From Gammaproteobacteria bacterium (lineage in GTDB: Bacteria; Pseudomonadota; Gammaproteobacteria; Steroidobacterales; Steroidobacteraceae): DNA of 64,000 nt. The notes beneath the pieces are model-generated. The model ran no database searches and was not told the origin of the DNA. It saw only the letters and a list, made by a program, of their open reading frames with translations. The translations under genes were made by a program, and so were the position numbers. This document shows, in pieces, positions 16,986 through 26,120 of the stretch (positions are counted from its first letter, which is position 1; the number at the start of each line of letters is the position of its first letter). The stretch is from assembly GCA_003164785.1 (NCBI GenBank), contig PLUE01000016.1, forward strand, positions 62,001-126,000, written 5' to 3'.

Positions 16986-17002
16986 TTGGCACAGGTCTTG
17001 CT
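16986..17002 (+). promoter_or_regulatory. Sigma-54 promoter of the flgB operon
   Basis: TTGGCAC at 16986-16992, five bases, then TTGCT at 16998-17002. This matches the -24/-12 consensus TTGGCAC-N5-TTGCW completely, with GG and GC 10 bases apart. It lies 30 bp before the flgB ATG and ahead of GAGGAG at 17015-17020. Confidence 0.9.
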
Positions 17003-17031
17003 TTAGTCTCCTTCGAGGAGATCAAGCACAC

Positions 17032-17418
17032 ATGTTTAACACTATTTTCGGTATTCACGAACAAGCGCTGCTGCTGCATGGCCAGCGAATGGGCGTGCTT
17101 GCCACCAACCTGGCGAATGCCGATACGCCGGCCTACAAGGCGCGCGACATCGACTTCAGCGCCGTGCTCTCACATACGGATGCGAGCCCGCTGCCCATGG
17201 AGCTGACCCAATCGTCCCACATTGCCTTGAGCAACGACGAAATGGGCTCCGCGGACCTCAAGTATCGCAATCCCTATCAGGCTTCGCTCGATGGCAACAC
17301 GGTGGAAATGCCGGTCGAGCAGGCGGCCTTCTCCGAGAACAACGTTCGTTACCAGGCCAGCCTTCAGTTCATCAACAGCACAATTTCGGAGTTGACGCTC
17401 GCGATCAACGGCCAGTAG
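17032..17418 (+). CDS. flgB: FlgB: proximal rod protein
   Basis: 128 residues. It opens with a helical segment ending L-A-T-N-L-A-N-A-D-T-P-A-Y-K-A-R-D-I-D-F, the rod-family signature, and lacks a signal peptide because it is exported by the flagellar type III route. The ATG at 17032 has GAGGAG 11 bases upstream. First gene of the flgBCDEFGHIJ operon behind the sigma-54 promoter at 16986. Confidence 0.93.
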   Translation: MFNTIFGIHEQALLLHGQRMGVLATNLANADTPAYKARDIDFSAVLSHTDASPLPMELTQSSHIALSNDEMGSADLKYRNPYQASLDGNTVEMPVEQAAFSENNVRYQASLQFINSTISELTLAINGQ

Positions 17419-17439
17419 TCCTCATCAAAGGAGATTTTC

Positions 17440-17865
17440 ATGTCCTTGTTCAATGTCTTCAACGTCTCGGGAAGCGCGCTCAACGCGGAAACCATTCGCT
17501 TGAACACGACGGCCAGCAACCTGGCCAATGCCGAAAGCGTCAACGGTGACTCGAGCAAGATCTACCGCGCTCGTCATCCGGTGTTCCAGACGATGATGGA
17601 CACGTCCGACCCGTTCGCCGAGGAGCAGGGAGCTGCATCGGGCGTGCGGGTGATGGGGATCGTGGAAAGCACCGCGCCGCCATTGCAGCGCTACGCGCCG
17701 GAGAATCCGCTCGCGAACAAGGACGGCTATGTCTTCACGTCGAATGTCAATTCGATCGAAGAGATGACCAACATGATCTCGGCCAACCGCAGTTTCGCCA
17801 CCAATATCGAAGCGATCAACACGGCGCGCGATCTCCTGCTCAAAACCATTTCGATGGGTCACTAG
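17440..17865 (+). CDS. flgC: FlgC: proximal rod protein
   Basis: 141 residues with the N-terminal F-N-V-F-N-V-S-G-S-A-L and A-S-N-L-A-N-A-E-S helix, and the C-terminal S-N-V-N-S-I-E-E-M-T-N-M-I-S-A-N-R-S-F coiled segment shared by axial proteins. It stacks with FlgB, FlgF and FlgG in the rod that crosses the periplasm. AAAGGAGA precedes the ATG. Length is typical. Confidence 0.93.
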   Translation: MSLFNVFNVSGSALNAETIRLNTTASNLANAESVNGDSSKIYRARHPVFQTMMDTSDPFAEEQGAASGVRVMGIVESTAPPLQRYAPENPLANKDGYVFTSNVNSIEEMTNMISANRSFATNIEAINTARDLLLKTISMGH

Positions 17866-17885
17866 GCCTCACTTAGGACGTATTT

Positions 17886-18596
17886 ATGATCCCCTCCATC
17901 AAATCGACGACCGGCACCACCGGCACCACGGGCACGGCGGCCACCACGGGCACCACTTCGAGCTCCAGCAGTTCAGGGGTGACCGGTGGCGCCACCCTGG
18001 GCGGAACGGACTTTCTGACGCTGATGTTGGCGCAGCTGAAGAACCAGGATCCCACCAGTCCCGTGGACAGCAACACGTTCCTGACGCAGCTCGCGCAGTT
18101 GAGCGAGGTGCAGGGAATCAACACGCTGAACACGTCGTTCAGCACGCTGTCGAGTGCCATGACCTCGGCGCAGACGATGCAGGCGTCGTCGCTGCTGGGC
18201 CATCAGGCCCTGGTGACCAGCACCACCGCCAATCTGACGTCGGGGGGCACCGTCACCGGCGCGGTCACCGTACCGCAGACCACCGCGTCCGTGACGCTGA
18301 GCGTCGCCAACAGCGCCGGCACCGTCATCAAAACGGTCAGTCTCGGCGCGCAATCGGCGGGGCTCGCGGATTTCACCTGGGACGGGACGGAGTCCGACGG
18401 GACGGCCGCGCCGACGGGAACATACACGTTGAGCGCCACATACGGCGGACAAACCGCGTCGAGCACGGCCGCGACCACGGCGGTCAACGGCACGGTCGAA
18501 AGCGTCAGCATGGGCGCCGGGACCGCGGGAATGACCTTGAACGTATCCGGTGTCGGCAGTGTGGCCATCAGCGCTTTGCAACAGATCTCGAACTAA
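17886..18596 (+). CDS. flgD: FlgD: hook-cap scaffolding protein
   Basis: 236 residues. A Thr/Gly/Ser low-complexity run occupies residues 5-30. The conserved F-L-T-L-M-L-A-Q-L-K-N-Q-D-P-T-S-P-V-D block near residues 40-60 follows, then the FlgD Ig-like/tudor region with F-T-W-D-G-T-E-S-D-G near residues 160-170. It caps the growing hook so that FlgE can polymerise and is later discarded. The Thr-Gly run is longer than usual. Confidence 0.92.
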   Translation: MIPSIKSTTGTTGTTGTAATTGTTSSSSSSGVTGGATLGGTDFLTLMLAQLKNQDPTSPVDSNTFLTQLAQLSEVQGINTLNTSFSTLSSAMTSAQTMQASSLLGHQALVTSTTANLTSGGTVTGAVTVPQTTASVTLSVANSAGTVIKTVSLGAQSAGLADFTWDGTESDGTAAPTGTYTLSATYGGQTASSTAATTAVNGTVESVSMGAGTAGMTLNVSGVGSVAISALQQISN

Positions 18597-18614
18597 TTTT
18601 CCAGGAGTAATCGA

Positions 18615-19841
18615 ATGTCATCTTTCAGTATCGCGTTATCCGGATTGACGGCGGCCAGTGCGGATCTCGACGTCACCGCCAACAACGTGGCGAACGCCGA
18701 CACGGTGGGCTTCAAGTCCTCGCGCGCCGAATTCGCCGACGTCTTTGCATCGGGCGCCGTGAACCTCAACACGTCCGTCTCAGGCGAGGGTGTGCGCGAA
18801 GACGCCAACGCGCAGCAGTTCAGCCAGGGCAACATCACCACCACGTCGTCGAACCTCGACCTCGCCATCAGCGGCGACGGCTTCTTCACGATGAAGGACG
18901 CGAGCGGCACCGTGTACTCACGCAACGGCGAATTCTCCGAGGACAGCAGCGGCAACGTCGTCAATGCCACCGGCCAGGCGCTGCAGGTATATCCGCCGAC
19001 CGCCACCGGCGGATTCAACACCGGGACGCTCACGGATCTGAATCTGCAGACCGCGCAGAGCGCGCCGCTGGCGACGACCACCGGCGCGGTCATTCTCAAC
19101 CTGCCCGCCAATTCGACCGCGCCGACCGTGACGCCGTTCGATCCGACGAATTCGGCGTCCTACAACCAGTCCACGTCGACGACGGTCTACGATTCCCTCG
19201 GCACCGCCCACGCCGCCACGCTGTACTTTACGCAGAGCGCCGTCGCCAACACCTGGAACGTCAACATGACCGTCGACGGGACGGCGGTGACCGCGACGCC
19301 GGCAACACTGACGTATTCCGCGGCCGGCGCTCTCGTCACCCCGGCAAACGGCGCGGTGACGTTCAGCGGCTACACCCCGACGGATGGCGCGTCGGCCATG
19401 AGTTTCGGCCTGAACTTTGCCTCCAGCACCCAATACGGCGGCGATTTCGGTGTGACGTCGATAACGCAGAACGGCTATGCCACCGGCCAGTTGAGCACGG
19501 TGTCCATCGACACCACGGGCATCGTGTCGGCGGTCTACACCAATGGCCGGTCCACGCAGCTCGGTCAACTGGCCATGGCGAATTTCCCGGATCCCCAAGG
19601 CTTGAAGCAGCTGGGCAACACCAATTGGGCGGAGACGTTTTCGTCGGGCACCGTGGTGTCCGGCGCCGCGGGATCCGCGGGTTTCGGAACCATCCAGGCC
19701 GGCGCATTGGAGAGTTCGAACGTCGACCTGACGACCGAACTGGTGAACATGATCACCGCGCAGCGCGCCTTTCAAGCCAACGCACAGGTCGTGACGACGG
19801 CCAATCAGTTGTCCGAAACCGTCATCAACATCACGCATTGA
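18615..19841 (+). CDS. flgE: FlgE: hook protein
   Basis: 408 residues. It begins S-I-A-L-S-G-L-T-A-A with N-N-V-A-N-A-D-T-V-G-F-K-S-S-R and ends with L-E-S-S-N-V-D-L-T-T-E-L-V-N-M-I and A-Q-R-A-F-Q-A-N-A-Q, the D0 helices of hook proteins. The middle is a beta-rich, Thr/Ala/Ser-rich D1/D2 region. CAGGAG precedes the ATG. It polymerises into the flexible joint outside the cell. Confidence 0.92.
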   Translation: MSSFSIALSGLTAASADLDVTANNVANADTVGFKSSRAEFADVFASGAVNLNTSVSGEGVREDANAQQFSQGNITTTSSNLDLAISGDGFFTMKDASGTVYSRNGEFSEDSSGNVVNATGQALQVYPPTATGGFNTGTLTDLNLQTAQSAPLATTTGAVILNLPANSTAPTVTPFDPTNSASYNQSTSTTVYDSLGTAHAATLYFTQSAVANTWNVNMTVDGTAVTATPATLTYSAAGALVTPANGAVTFSGYTPTDGASAMSFGLNFASSTQYGGDFGVTSITQNGYATGQLSTVSIDTTGIVSAVYTNGRSTQLGQLAMANFPDPQGLKQLGNTNWAETFSSGTVVSGAAGSAGFGTIQAGALESSNVDLTTELVNMITAQRAFQANAQVVTTANQLSETVINITH

Positions 19842-19869
19842 TCCCGTAGACCACACGAGAGCATGAATC

Positions 19870-20610
19870 ATGGATCGAGGAATGTACGTTGCGATGACCG
19901 GTGCGAAGCAGATCATGCAGGCGCAGGCGGTCAACAATCACAACATCGCGAACTTGAGCACCATCGGTTTTCGCGCGGACAACGTGTCGTTCGACAGCGA
20001 GCCGATTTACGGGCCGGGATATGCGACGCGTGTCAACGCGGTGGCGGGCGACGCCGGCACCGACTTCTCGAGCGGCGTCATGGAGAGCACGGGGCGTGAT
20101 CTCGACATCGCCGTCAACGGCAAGGGATTCATCGCGGTGCGCGGCAGCGACGGCAAGGAAGCCTATACGCGCGCCGGGGATCTGCGCATCACGCCGACGG
20201 GCGCGGTGACCACCGCCAGCGGTCAGGCGGTATTGAGCGAATCCGGGCCGCTGGTCATCCCTCCCTCCACCCAGGTAAGCATCGGCAACGACGGGACCAT
20301 TTCCGTGGTGCCGCAGGGCTCCGCACCGTTCGCGGTCACGCAGGTGGATCGCATCAAGTTGGTCAATCCATCGACCCAGGACCTGCAGAAGGGCGACGAC
20401 GGCATGTTGCGCCTCAAGTCCGGGGGCAAGGCGAAGACCGACGACACCGTCGTCATCTCCTCCGGCATGTTGGAGTCGAGCAATGTCAACGCCGCGCAAT
20501 CGCTCATCAGCATGATCGAACTGCAACGCATGTACGAATTCCAGATCAAGAGTCTCAACTCGACCGATACCAACGAGCAGAGCGCGCAGCGTCTGATGAC
20601 GACTTCGTAA
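19870..20610 (+). CDS. flgF: FlgF: proximal rod protein
   Basis: 246 residues. It opens M-D-R-G-M-Y-V-A-M-T-G-A with H-N-I-A-N-L-S-T-I-G-F-R-A, and a central D-I-A-V-N-G-K-G-F-I-A-V-R domain follows. It ends in the L-E-S-S-N-V-N-A-A-Q-S-L-I-S-M-I-E-L-Q-R helix. The order after flgE and before flgG, and the length, match FlgF. Confidence 0.92.
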   Translation: MDRGMYVAMTGAKQIMQAQAVNNHNIANLSTIGFRADNVSFDSEPIYGPGYATRVNAVAGDAGTDFSSGVMESTGRDLDIAVNGKGFIAVRGSDGKEAYTRAGDLRITPTGAVTTASGQAVLSESGPLVIPPSTQVSIGNDGTISVVPQGSAPFAVTQVDRIKLVNPSTQDLQKGDDGMLRLKSGGKAKTDDTVVISSGMLESSNVNAAQSLISMIELQRMYEFQIKSLNSTDTNEQSAQRLMTTS

Positions 20611-20625
20611 TTCCAAGGAAACACC

Positions 20626-21414
20626 ATGAATCTCGCACTATATGCAGCAAAGACGGGCTTGGACGCGCAGAACACGCGCATGGCCGTCATCTCGAACAAC
20701 CTGGCCAACGTGAACACCACCGGCTTCAAGGCCGGGCGCGCCGCCTTCCAGGACTTGATGTACCAAAACATCCGCCAGGTCGGCGCGCAGAGCACGCAGA
20801 ACACCCAGTACACGACGGGGTTGACGCTCGGCACCGGGGTGCGCATCGTCGCCACGGAGAAGGATTACACCCAGGGCAGTGTCAACCAGACCGGCAATTC
20901 GTTGGACATCGCGGTGTCGGGACGCGGATTTCTGCAGATCACCATGCCGGATGGGACGATCGCCTACACGCGCGACGGTGCCTTCACGCTGGACAACCAG
21001 GGCAACGTGGTCACGTCCGCGGGCTATCCATTGCAGCCTGCCATCAACATCCCGACGGGGACGCAGTCCATCACCATCGGCAACGACGGCGTCGTGACGG
21101 TGACGTCCGCGACCAACGCGAAGGGGACGCAGGTGGGCCAGATCCAGCTCGCCGACTTCATCAACGAGGAGGGCATGCAGCCCGCCGGCAACAACCTGTT
21201 GGTCGAGTCCGCGGCCAGCGGCTCACCGCAGGTCGGCACGGCGGGAACCAACGGTCTCGGGCAGATCCAGCAGGGCACGCTCGAGACCTCGAACGTGAAC
21301 TCGGTGACCGAACTGGTTTCGATGATCGAATGTCAACGATCCTACGAGATGAACTCCAAGGCGATCAGCACCACCGATCAGATGCTGCAGTACCTGACGA
21401 CGAACCTGTCATGA
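20626..21414 (+). CDS. flgG: FlgG: distal rod protein
   Basis: 262 residues, the usual FlgG length. It has T-G-L-D-A-Q-N-T-R-M, N-N-L-A-N-V-N-T-T-G-F-K and a D-I-A-V-S-G-R-G-F-L-Q-I-T core. The C-terminal L-E-T-S-N-V-N-S-V-T-E-L-V-S-M-I helix ends in the family's L-Q-Y-L-T-T-N. It forms the drive-shaft section inside the P and L rings. Its TGA overlaps the flgH ATG. Confidence 0.94.
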   Translation: MNLALYAAKTGLDAQNTRMAVISNNLANVNTTGFKAGRAAFQDLMYQNIRQVGAQSTQNTQYTTGLTLGTGVRIVATEKDYTQGSVNQTGNSLDIAVSGRGFLQITMPDGTIAYTRDGAFTLDNQGNVVTSAGYPLQPAINIPTGTQSITIGNDGVVTVTSATNAKGTQVGQIQLADFINEEGMQPAGNNLLVESAASGSPQVGTAGTNGLGQIQQGTLETSNVNSVTELVSMIECQRSYEMNSKAISTTDQMLQYLTTNLS

Positions 21415-22103
21415 CACCGGTGCGCCTCACGCCGCTGCGGGTTGCGATCTTGGTGGCGCTCACGGGGGCCACGGCCGGCTGCGGGCTGTTGCCGGCGAAG
21501 AAGCGCGCGCCGGACCCGGTGGTCGCGCGCGAACTGCCGCCGCCGACGCCGCGCACGGAAGGGGCCATCTTTCAGTCTGGACAGACGATCGAATTGTTCG
21601 CCGACCTCAAGGCGCGCCGGGTGGGCGACGTGCTGACCATCCGGCTGACGGAATCGACCAACGCCAGCAAAAGCGCGGTAACGAAGACCGCGAAGACGAC
21701 CTCCGTCGCCAACACGGGCCCGACCTTGTTCGGCAGAACACCGACGGTCGGCGGCGTGTCGCTGTTCAGCACGGCGCTGAACGGCGCCGACAGCTTCGAC
21801 GGCGAAGGCTCCGCCACGCAGGGCAACACGTTCACGGGAAGCCTCACGGTGACGGTGGTCGAGGTGCAGCAGAACGGCAATCTGGTGGTGCAGGGTGACA
21901 AGACGCTGAAGCTCAACCAGGGCGACGAGTTCGTGCACTTGTCCGGCGTCGTCAGGCGTGCGGACATCGCCACCGACAATACCGTGACCTCCGACAGGGT
22001 CGCCGATGCGCACATCAGCTATTCTGGCAAGGGGGTCATCGATGCGTCCAACAAGATGGGCTGGTTGGCGCGCTTCTTCAACTCAGCTTGGTCACCGTAC
22101 TAA
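21411..22103 (+). CDS. flgH: FlgH: L-ring lipoprotein
   Basis: 230 residues from the ATG at 21411, overlapping flgG by ATGA. A short basic start and a hydrophobic segment lead to T-A-G-C at about residue 25, a lipobox with a weak -3 residue. The body has [25 protein letters not shown] and a terminal M-G-W-L-A-R-F-F. It builds the outer-membrane ring around the rod. Confidence 0.92.
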   Translation: MTPVRLTPLRVAILVALTGATAGCGLLPAKKRAPDPVVARELPPPTPRTEGAIFQSGQTIELFADLKARRVGDVLTIRLTESTNASKSAVTKTAKTTSVANTGPTLFGRTPTVGGVSLFSTALNGADSFDGEGSATQGNTFTGSLTVTVVEVQQNGNLVVQGDKTLKLNQGDEFVHLSGVVRRADIATDNTVTSDRVADAHISYSGKGVIDASNKMGWLARFFNSAWSPY

Positions 22104-22107
22104 TCTC

Positions 22108-23220
22108 ATGCGCCACCCTATCCCGCTGATGCTGATGTCGATGCTGGCTCTGATGCTGGCCGTCGCGCCCGCGCGCGCGGAACGGATCAAGGACATGGCG
22201 CAAATCCAGGGGGTGCGCACCAATCAGTTGGTGGGCTATGGGTTGGTGGTCGGTCTCGACAGCACCGGCGATCAAACCAGTCAGGCGCCGTTCACGGTGC
22301 AATCGCTCAACAACATGCTGGCCCAGTTGGGGGTCACGGTGCCGGCCAACGTGACACCGCAGCTCAAGAACGTGGCGGCGGTGGCCGTGCATGCCGTCAT
22401 GCCGGCGTTCGTCAAACCGGGGCAGACCATCGACATCACCGTGAACTCGATCGCGAACGCGAAGAGCCTGCGCGGCGGCTCGCTGCTCGTGACGCCGCTG
22501 CGCGGGCTCGACGGACAGATCTACGCGATCGCGCAGGGCAACCTGATCGTCAGCGGCTTCGGTGTGGAAGGCACGGACGGCTCGAAACTCACGGTCAACG
22601 TACCCAGCTCGGGCCGGATCCCGAACGGCGCCACCGTCGAACGGGCGGTGAACTCCCAGATCGGGCAGGGCGACGCGATCGTGCTGAACTTGAACGATGC
22701 CGACTTCACCACGGCAACCCGGGTGGTGGCGAGCGTGAACAAGGGTGTGGGCGAGGGTACCGCGAGCATCATCGACGGCGGGTCCGTGCGTGTCAAGGCG
22801 CCCATGGACATCACGCAGCGCGTCGCCTTCCTCTCCACGGTCGAGAACCTTCAGGTCGAGCCGGCGAGCGCGGCCGCCAAGGTCATCATCAATTCCCGCA
22901 CCGGCACGGTGGTGATCAGCAGTCATGTCGTCGTGACGCCGGCCGCCGTTTCGCATGGCTCGCTGTCGGTCAGCATCAAGGAGACCCAAACGGTCAGCCA
23001 GCCCGGCGCCCTTTCCAACGGAACGACCACGGTGGTCAAGAATTCTGTTATCAATGTGGACCAAGGTTCGAATCGCATGTTCCTGTTCAATCCCGGCGTG
23101 GAACTCGAACAGATCGTGCGTGCCGTGAACGAGGTTGGAGCCGCGCCCGGCGACCTCGTTGCCATTCTCGAGGCGCTCAAGGAGGCCGGTGCCCTGCAAG
23201 CCGAGCTCATCGTGATTTAA
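22108..23220 (+). CDS. flgI: FlgI: P-ring protein
   Basis: 370 residues. A signal peptide with an M/L/A-rich core ends at A-R-A before E-R-I-K-D-M-A, typical for FlgI. The mature part has [17 protein letters not shown] and a C-terminal [21 protein letters not shown]. It is secreted by Sec and assembled round the rod in the peptidoglycan with the help of FlgA. It is followed with no gap by flgJ. Confidence 0.94.
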   Translation: MRHPIPLMLMSMLALMLAVAPARAERIKDMAQIQGVRTNQLVGYGLVVGLDSTGDQTSQAPFTVQSLNNMLAQLGVTVPANVTPQLKNVAAVAVHAVMPAFVKPGQTIDITVNSIANAKSLRGGSLLVTPLRGLDGQIYAIAQGNLIVSGFGVEGTDGSKLTVNVPSSGRIPNGATVERAVNSQIGQGDAIVLNLNDADFTTATRVVASVNKGVGEGTASIIDGGSVRVKAPMDITQRVAFLSTVENLQVEPASAAAKVIINSRTGTVVISSHVVVTPAAVSHGSLSVSIKETQTVSQPGALSNGTTTVVKNSVINVDQGSNRMFLFNPGVELEQIVRAVNEVGAAPGDLVAILEALKEAGALQAELIVI

Positions 23221-24141
23221 ATGACGACATCGCTACCCCCGTTGAGTCAGGCCCCTGCGCTGAACCCGTTGCCCGCGGACAATTCCGCGGCCGGGAACAC
23301 CTACACCGACATCAACGGCCTGGCCGAGCTCAAGCGGGATCCGACCTCGGAAAAGTCGATCAATGCGGTGGCGCAGCAAGTCGAGGCCATGTTCCTGCAG
23401 ATGATGCTGAAGAGCATGCGCGACGCGAACATGGGCGATGAGATGGACGGCAACGAAATGAGCATGTACCAGGACATGTTCGACAAGCAGGTGGCTTTGA
23501 CCATCAGCCAACATGCCGATCTCGGGATCGCGGCCCTGCTCAAGCGACAGACGTCCGGCAAGAGCGCGCCGGCCGGGTCGAAAAGCGCGATCGGGGCGGC
23601 CGCGGGCGCCACGGACGCCGGCGCGCCGGTCACGTCCGCCACCCAGGCCGACCTCACGCCGGCGGCGTTCGTCAGCCAGGTGATGCCCTCCATCGAACGG
23701 GCGGCTGCGGATCTGGGGGTCGATCCGCGTGCGCTGCTGGCTCAAGCGGCGCTCGAAACCGGGTGGGGACAGCGCATGCCGCGGACGGCGGACGGCGCCC
23801 CAAGCCACAACATGTTCGGCATCAAGGCGGGCGACGAGTGGTCGGGGGCGCGCGCCACCGCGGATACGGTGGAGTTCACCAACGGGGTCGCGACACCGCG
23901 CCGCAGCGCCTTCCGCGCCTACGGGTCGATCGACGAAAGTGTCAATGACTTCGCGAAGTTGCTCAAGAATTCGCCGCGTTACCGCGACGTCATCGCGGCC
24001 GGCGGCGATACCCAGGCCTACGTCGACAGCCTCGGTAAATCGGGCTACGCGACCGACCCGGAGTATGCGAATAAGTTAAATAGGATCCTCAGGGGCGCCG
24101 TTCTGGGGGCCGCGATGGTGTCGCGTCCCGTCAAACTGTAG
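23221..24141 (+). CDS. flgJ: FlgJ: rod-cap protein with peptidoglycan hydrolase domain
   Basis: 306 residues in two domains. Residues 35-105 carry the rod-scaffold part (M-F-L-Q-M-M-L-K-S-M-R and D-M-F-D-K-Q). Residues about 150-300 form a glucosaminidase domain with the catalytic glutamate in A-Q-A-A-L-E-T-G-W-G, then N-M-F-G-I-K and F-R-A-Y-G-S-I. It opens the peptidoglycan so the rod can pass. The start codon directly abuts the flgI stop. Confidence 0.93.
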   Translation: MTTSLPPLSQAPALNPLPADNSAAGNTYTDINGLAELKRDPTSEKSINAVAQQVEAMFLQMMLKSMRDANMGDEMDGNEMSMYQDMFDKQVALTISQHADLGIAALLKRQTSGKSAPAGSKSAIGAAAGATDAGAPVTSATQADLTPAAFVSQVMPSIERAAADLGVDPRALLAQAALETGWGQRMPRTADGAPSHNMFGIKAGDEWSGARATADTVEFTNGVATPRRSAFRAYGSIDESVNDFAKLLKNSPRYRDVIAAGGDTQAYVDSLGKSGYATDPEYANKLNRILRGAVLGAAMVSRPVKL

Positions 24142-24210
24142 ATTGTCGAGCGGTTGCCGATATGTCGTGCATGCAATGAAGTCGGGGCAGGCTAGGCGCG
24201 GAGAAACGTA

Positions 24211-26106
24211 GTGTCAGATGTCTTTGGAATCAGTGTTTCTGCGTTGACCGCGTTCCAGAACGCCATCACGGTCACCAGCAACAATATTGCGAACGCCAGC
24301 ACGCCGGGCTATGACGACGAATCGGCCATTTTGACCGAAGCGATTCCTCAGTCCAATGGATCCGCGACGGTCGGTAGCGGTGTCGTGGTATCCGGGGTCA
24401 CGCGGGCTTACAGTCAGGCCGCCGCCGGTCAACTCAATACCTCGCAAAGCACCCTGGGTCAGCTGACGACTCTGCAGACCTATACGAACCAGATCGACAA
24501 TGTCCTCGGAACCACCGGCGGCGGACTCAGCACCGCCCTGACCACGTATTACAGTGCCTGGTCCAACGTGGCCAACGATCCGACGTCCAGCGCCTCACGC
24601 CAGGCGTTGCTCAATGCTGCCCAAGGCGTCGCGTCCAGCCTGCAAAGCACCGCGACGCAGTTGAACGCCATGAGCACGGACGTCAACAACCACATCACGG
24701 CCGACGTCACGCAAATCAATTCGATCTCCTCCTCCATCGCCGTGTTGAACAAGCAGATCGTGGTGAGCACGGCCGAAAACGGCGGCCAGGCCCCCAACGA
24801 TCTCCTGGACCAACGCGATCAACTCGTCTCCACCTTGTCCGGGGTGGTGGGCGTGTCGACCACGACGTCCAGTGACGGCGCCTTGAACGTGTTCGTGGGA
24901 AACGGGCAACCGCTGGTGCTGGATGGGTCGGCGTATCAATTGACCGCCATGCCGGATCAATACAATGCAGAGCAGTTCGACATCACCTCGTCTTCCTCGA
25001 GCGGCAGCAACATCGATAGTTCGCTGACGTCCGGCGATCTCGGGGGGCTTCTGGCGGCGCGAACCCAGGCGATCGCCCCCGCGCTGAACCAGTTGGGGCA
25101 GATCGCCACCGCCATCAGCCAGTCGGCCAACACGCAGCAGACCGCCGGCGTCGATCTCAGCGGCAACGTGGGCACGGCCATCTTCTCGGTGGCGGCGCCG
25201 ACCGCGACACCCTCATCGAAGAACACCGGCACCGCGAGCGCGGCGGTCAGTGTCTCCAACATCGGCACGTTGACCGCGGACAGCTACGTTCTGACCTACA
25301 AAGCCGGCGCCTACTCGCTCACCAACTCCACCGACGGCACGAACGTGCCCGTGACCGGCACCGGCACCGTCGCCAATCCGTTGACGGCCAACGGCATCTC
25401 GATCGTGCTCACGGGCACGCCGGCCGCGAACGATTCCTTTCTGATCCAGCCGACGGCGCAAGCCGCGTCGTCGATCAGTGTCGCCATCACGGATCCGTCG
25501 AAGATCGCCGCGGGGAGCGCCATCAAAGCCACGGCGGCGACCACGAACACGGGCTCCGCGACCATCGATACCGGCACGGTGATCGATCCGGCCAATGCCG
25601 CGTTGTTGACCCCTGCGAGCATCGTCTTCGCCACACCGACCACCTACTCCATCAATGGGGGGGCCGTTCAAACCCTGGCAAGCACCGGCACGATCGCTGC
25701 GAACGGCTGGCAGGTTCAGATCACCGGCACGCCGGCGGCAGGCGACACGTTCAACGTTGCCCAGAACTCCGGGGGCTCAGGCGACAATCGCAACGCGCTC
25801 GCCAGCGCCGCGCAACAGACGACGGGCGTCCTGAACAGCGGCACCACCAGCATCACCGATGGGGTCAGTGCCATGATCACGGACATCGGCAGCCAGGCTG
25901 CGCAGATCAACACGGCGCAAACGGCGCAAACGGCGGTCAACACGGCTGCCAGCGCCAGCGTGAATTCGGTTTCCGGCGTGAATCTCGACCAGGAGGCCGC
26001 GGATCTCCTACAGTGGCAGCAGGCTTACCAGGCGGCGGCGCAGGCCCTGACCATCGCCAACAGTTTGTTCACCACGTTGATCACGTCGCTCAACACCACG
26101 ACCTGA
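24211..26106 (+). CDS. flgK: FlgK: hook-filament junction protein 1
   Basis: 631 residues from a GTG preceded by GGAGA. The N-terminal A-L-T-A-F-Q-N-A-I-T-V-T-S-N-N-I-A-N-A-S-T-P-G-Y and the C-terminal G-V-N-L-D-Q-E-A-A-D-L-L-Q-W-Q-Q-A-Y are FlgK signatures. Residues about 338-416 and 443-520 hold two copies of a beta-rich module, each starting N-T-G-[TS]-A and ending G-T-P-A-A-[NG]-D-[ST]-F. FlgL has a third copy. It is separated from flgJ by 69 bp, in which I see no clear promoter. Confidence 0.93.
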   Translation: MSDVFGISVSALTAFQNAITVTSNNIANASTPGYDDESAILTEAIPQSNGSATVGSGVVVSGVTRAYSQAAAGQLNTSQSTLGQLTTLQTYTNQIDNVLGTTGGGLSTALTTYYSAWSNVANDPTSSASRQALLNAAQGVASSLQSTATQLNAMSTDVNNHITADVTQINSISSSIAVLNKQIVVSTAENGGQAPNDLLDQRDQLVSTLSGVVGVSTTTSSDGALNVFVGNGQPLVLDGSAYQLTAMPDQYNAEQFDITSSSSSGSNIDSSLTSGDLGGLLAARTQAIAPALNQLGQIATAISQSANTQQTAGVDLSGNVGTAIFSVAAPTATPSSKNTGTASAAVSVSNIGTLTADSYVLTYKAGAYSLTNSTDGTNVPVTGTGTVANPLTANGISIVLTGTPAANDSFLIQPTAQAASSISVAITDPSKIAAGSAIKATAATTNTGSATIDTGTVIDPANAALLTPASIVFATPTTYSINGGAVQTLASTGTIAANGWQVQITGTPAAGDTFNVAQNSGGSGDNRNALASAAQQTTGVLNSGTTSITDGVSAMITDIGSQAAQINTAQTAQTAVNTAASASVNSVSGVNLDQEAADLLQWQQAYQAAAQALTIANSLFTTLITSLNTTT

Positions 26107-26120
26107 CAGGAAATAATCCG

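Noticed and set aside
24142..24210. A sigma-28 or sigma-54 promoter for flgK
   Set aside because: No pair of boxes with correct spacing is seen in the 69-bp gap.
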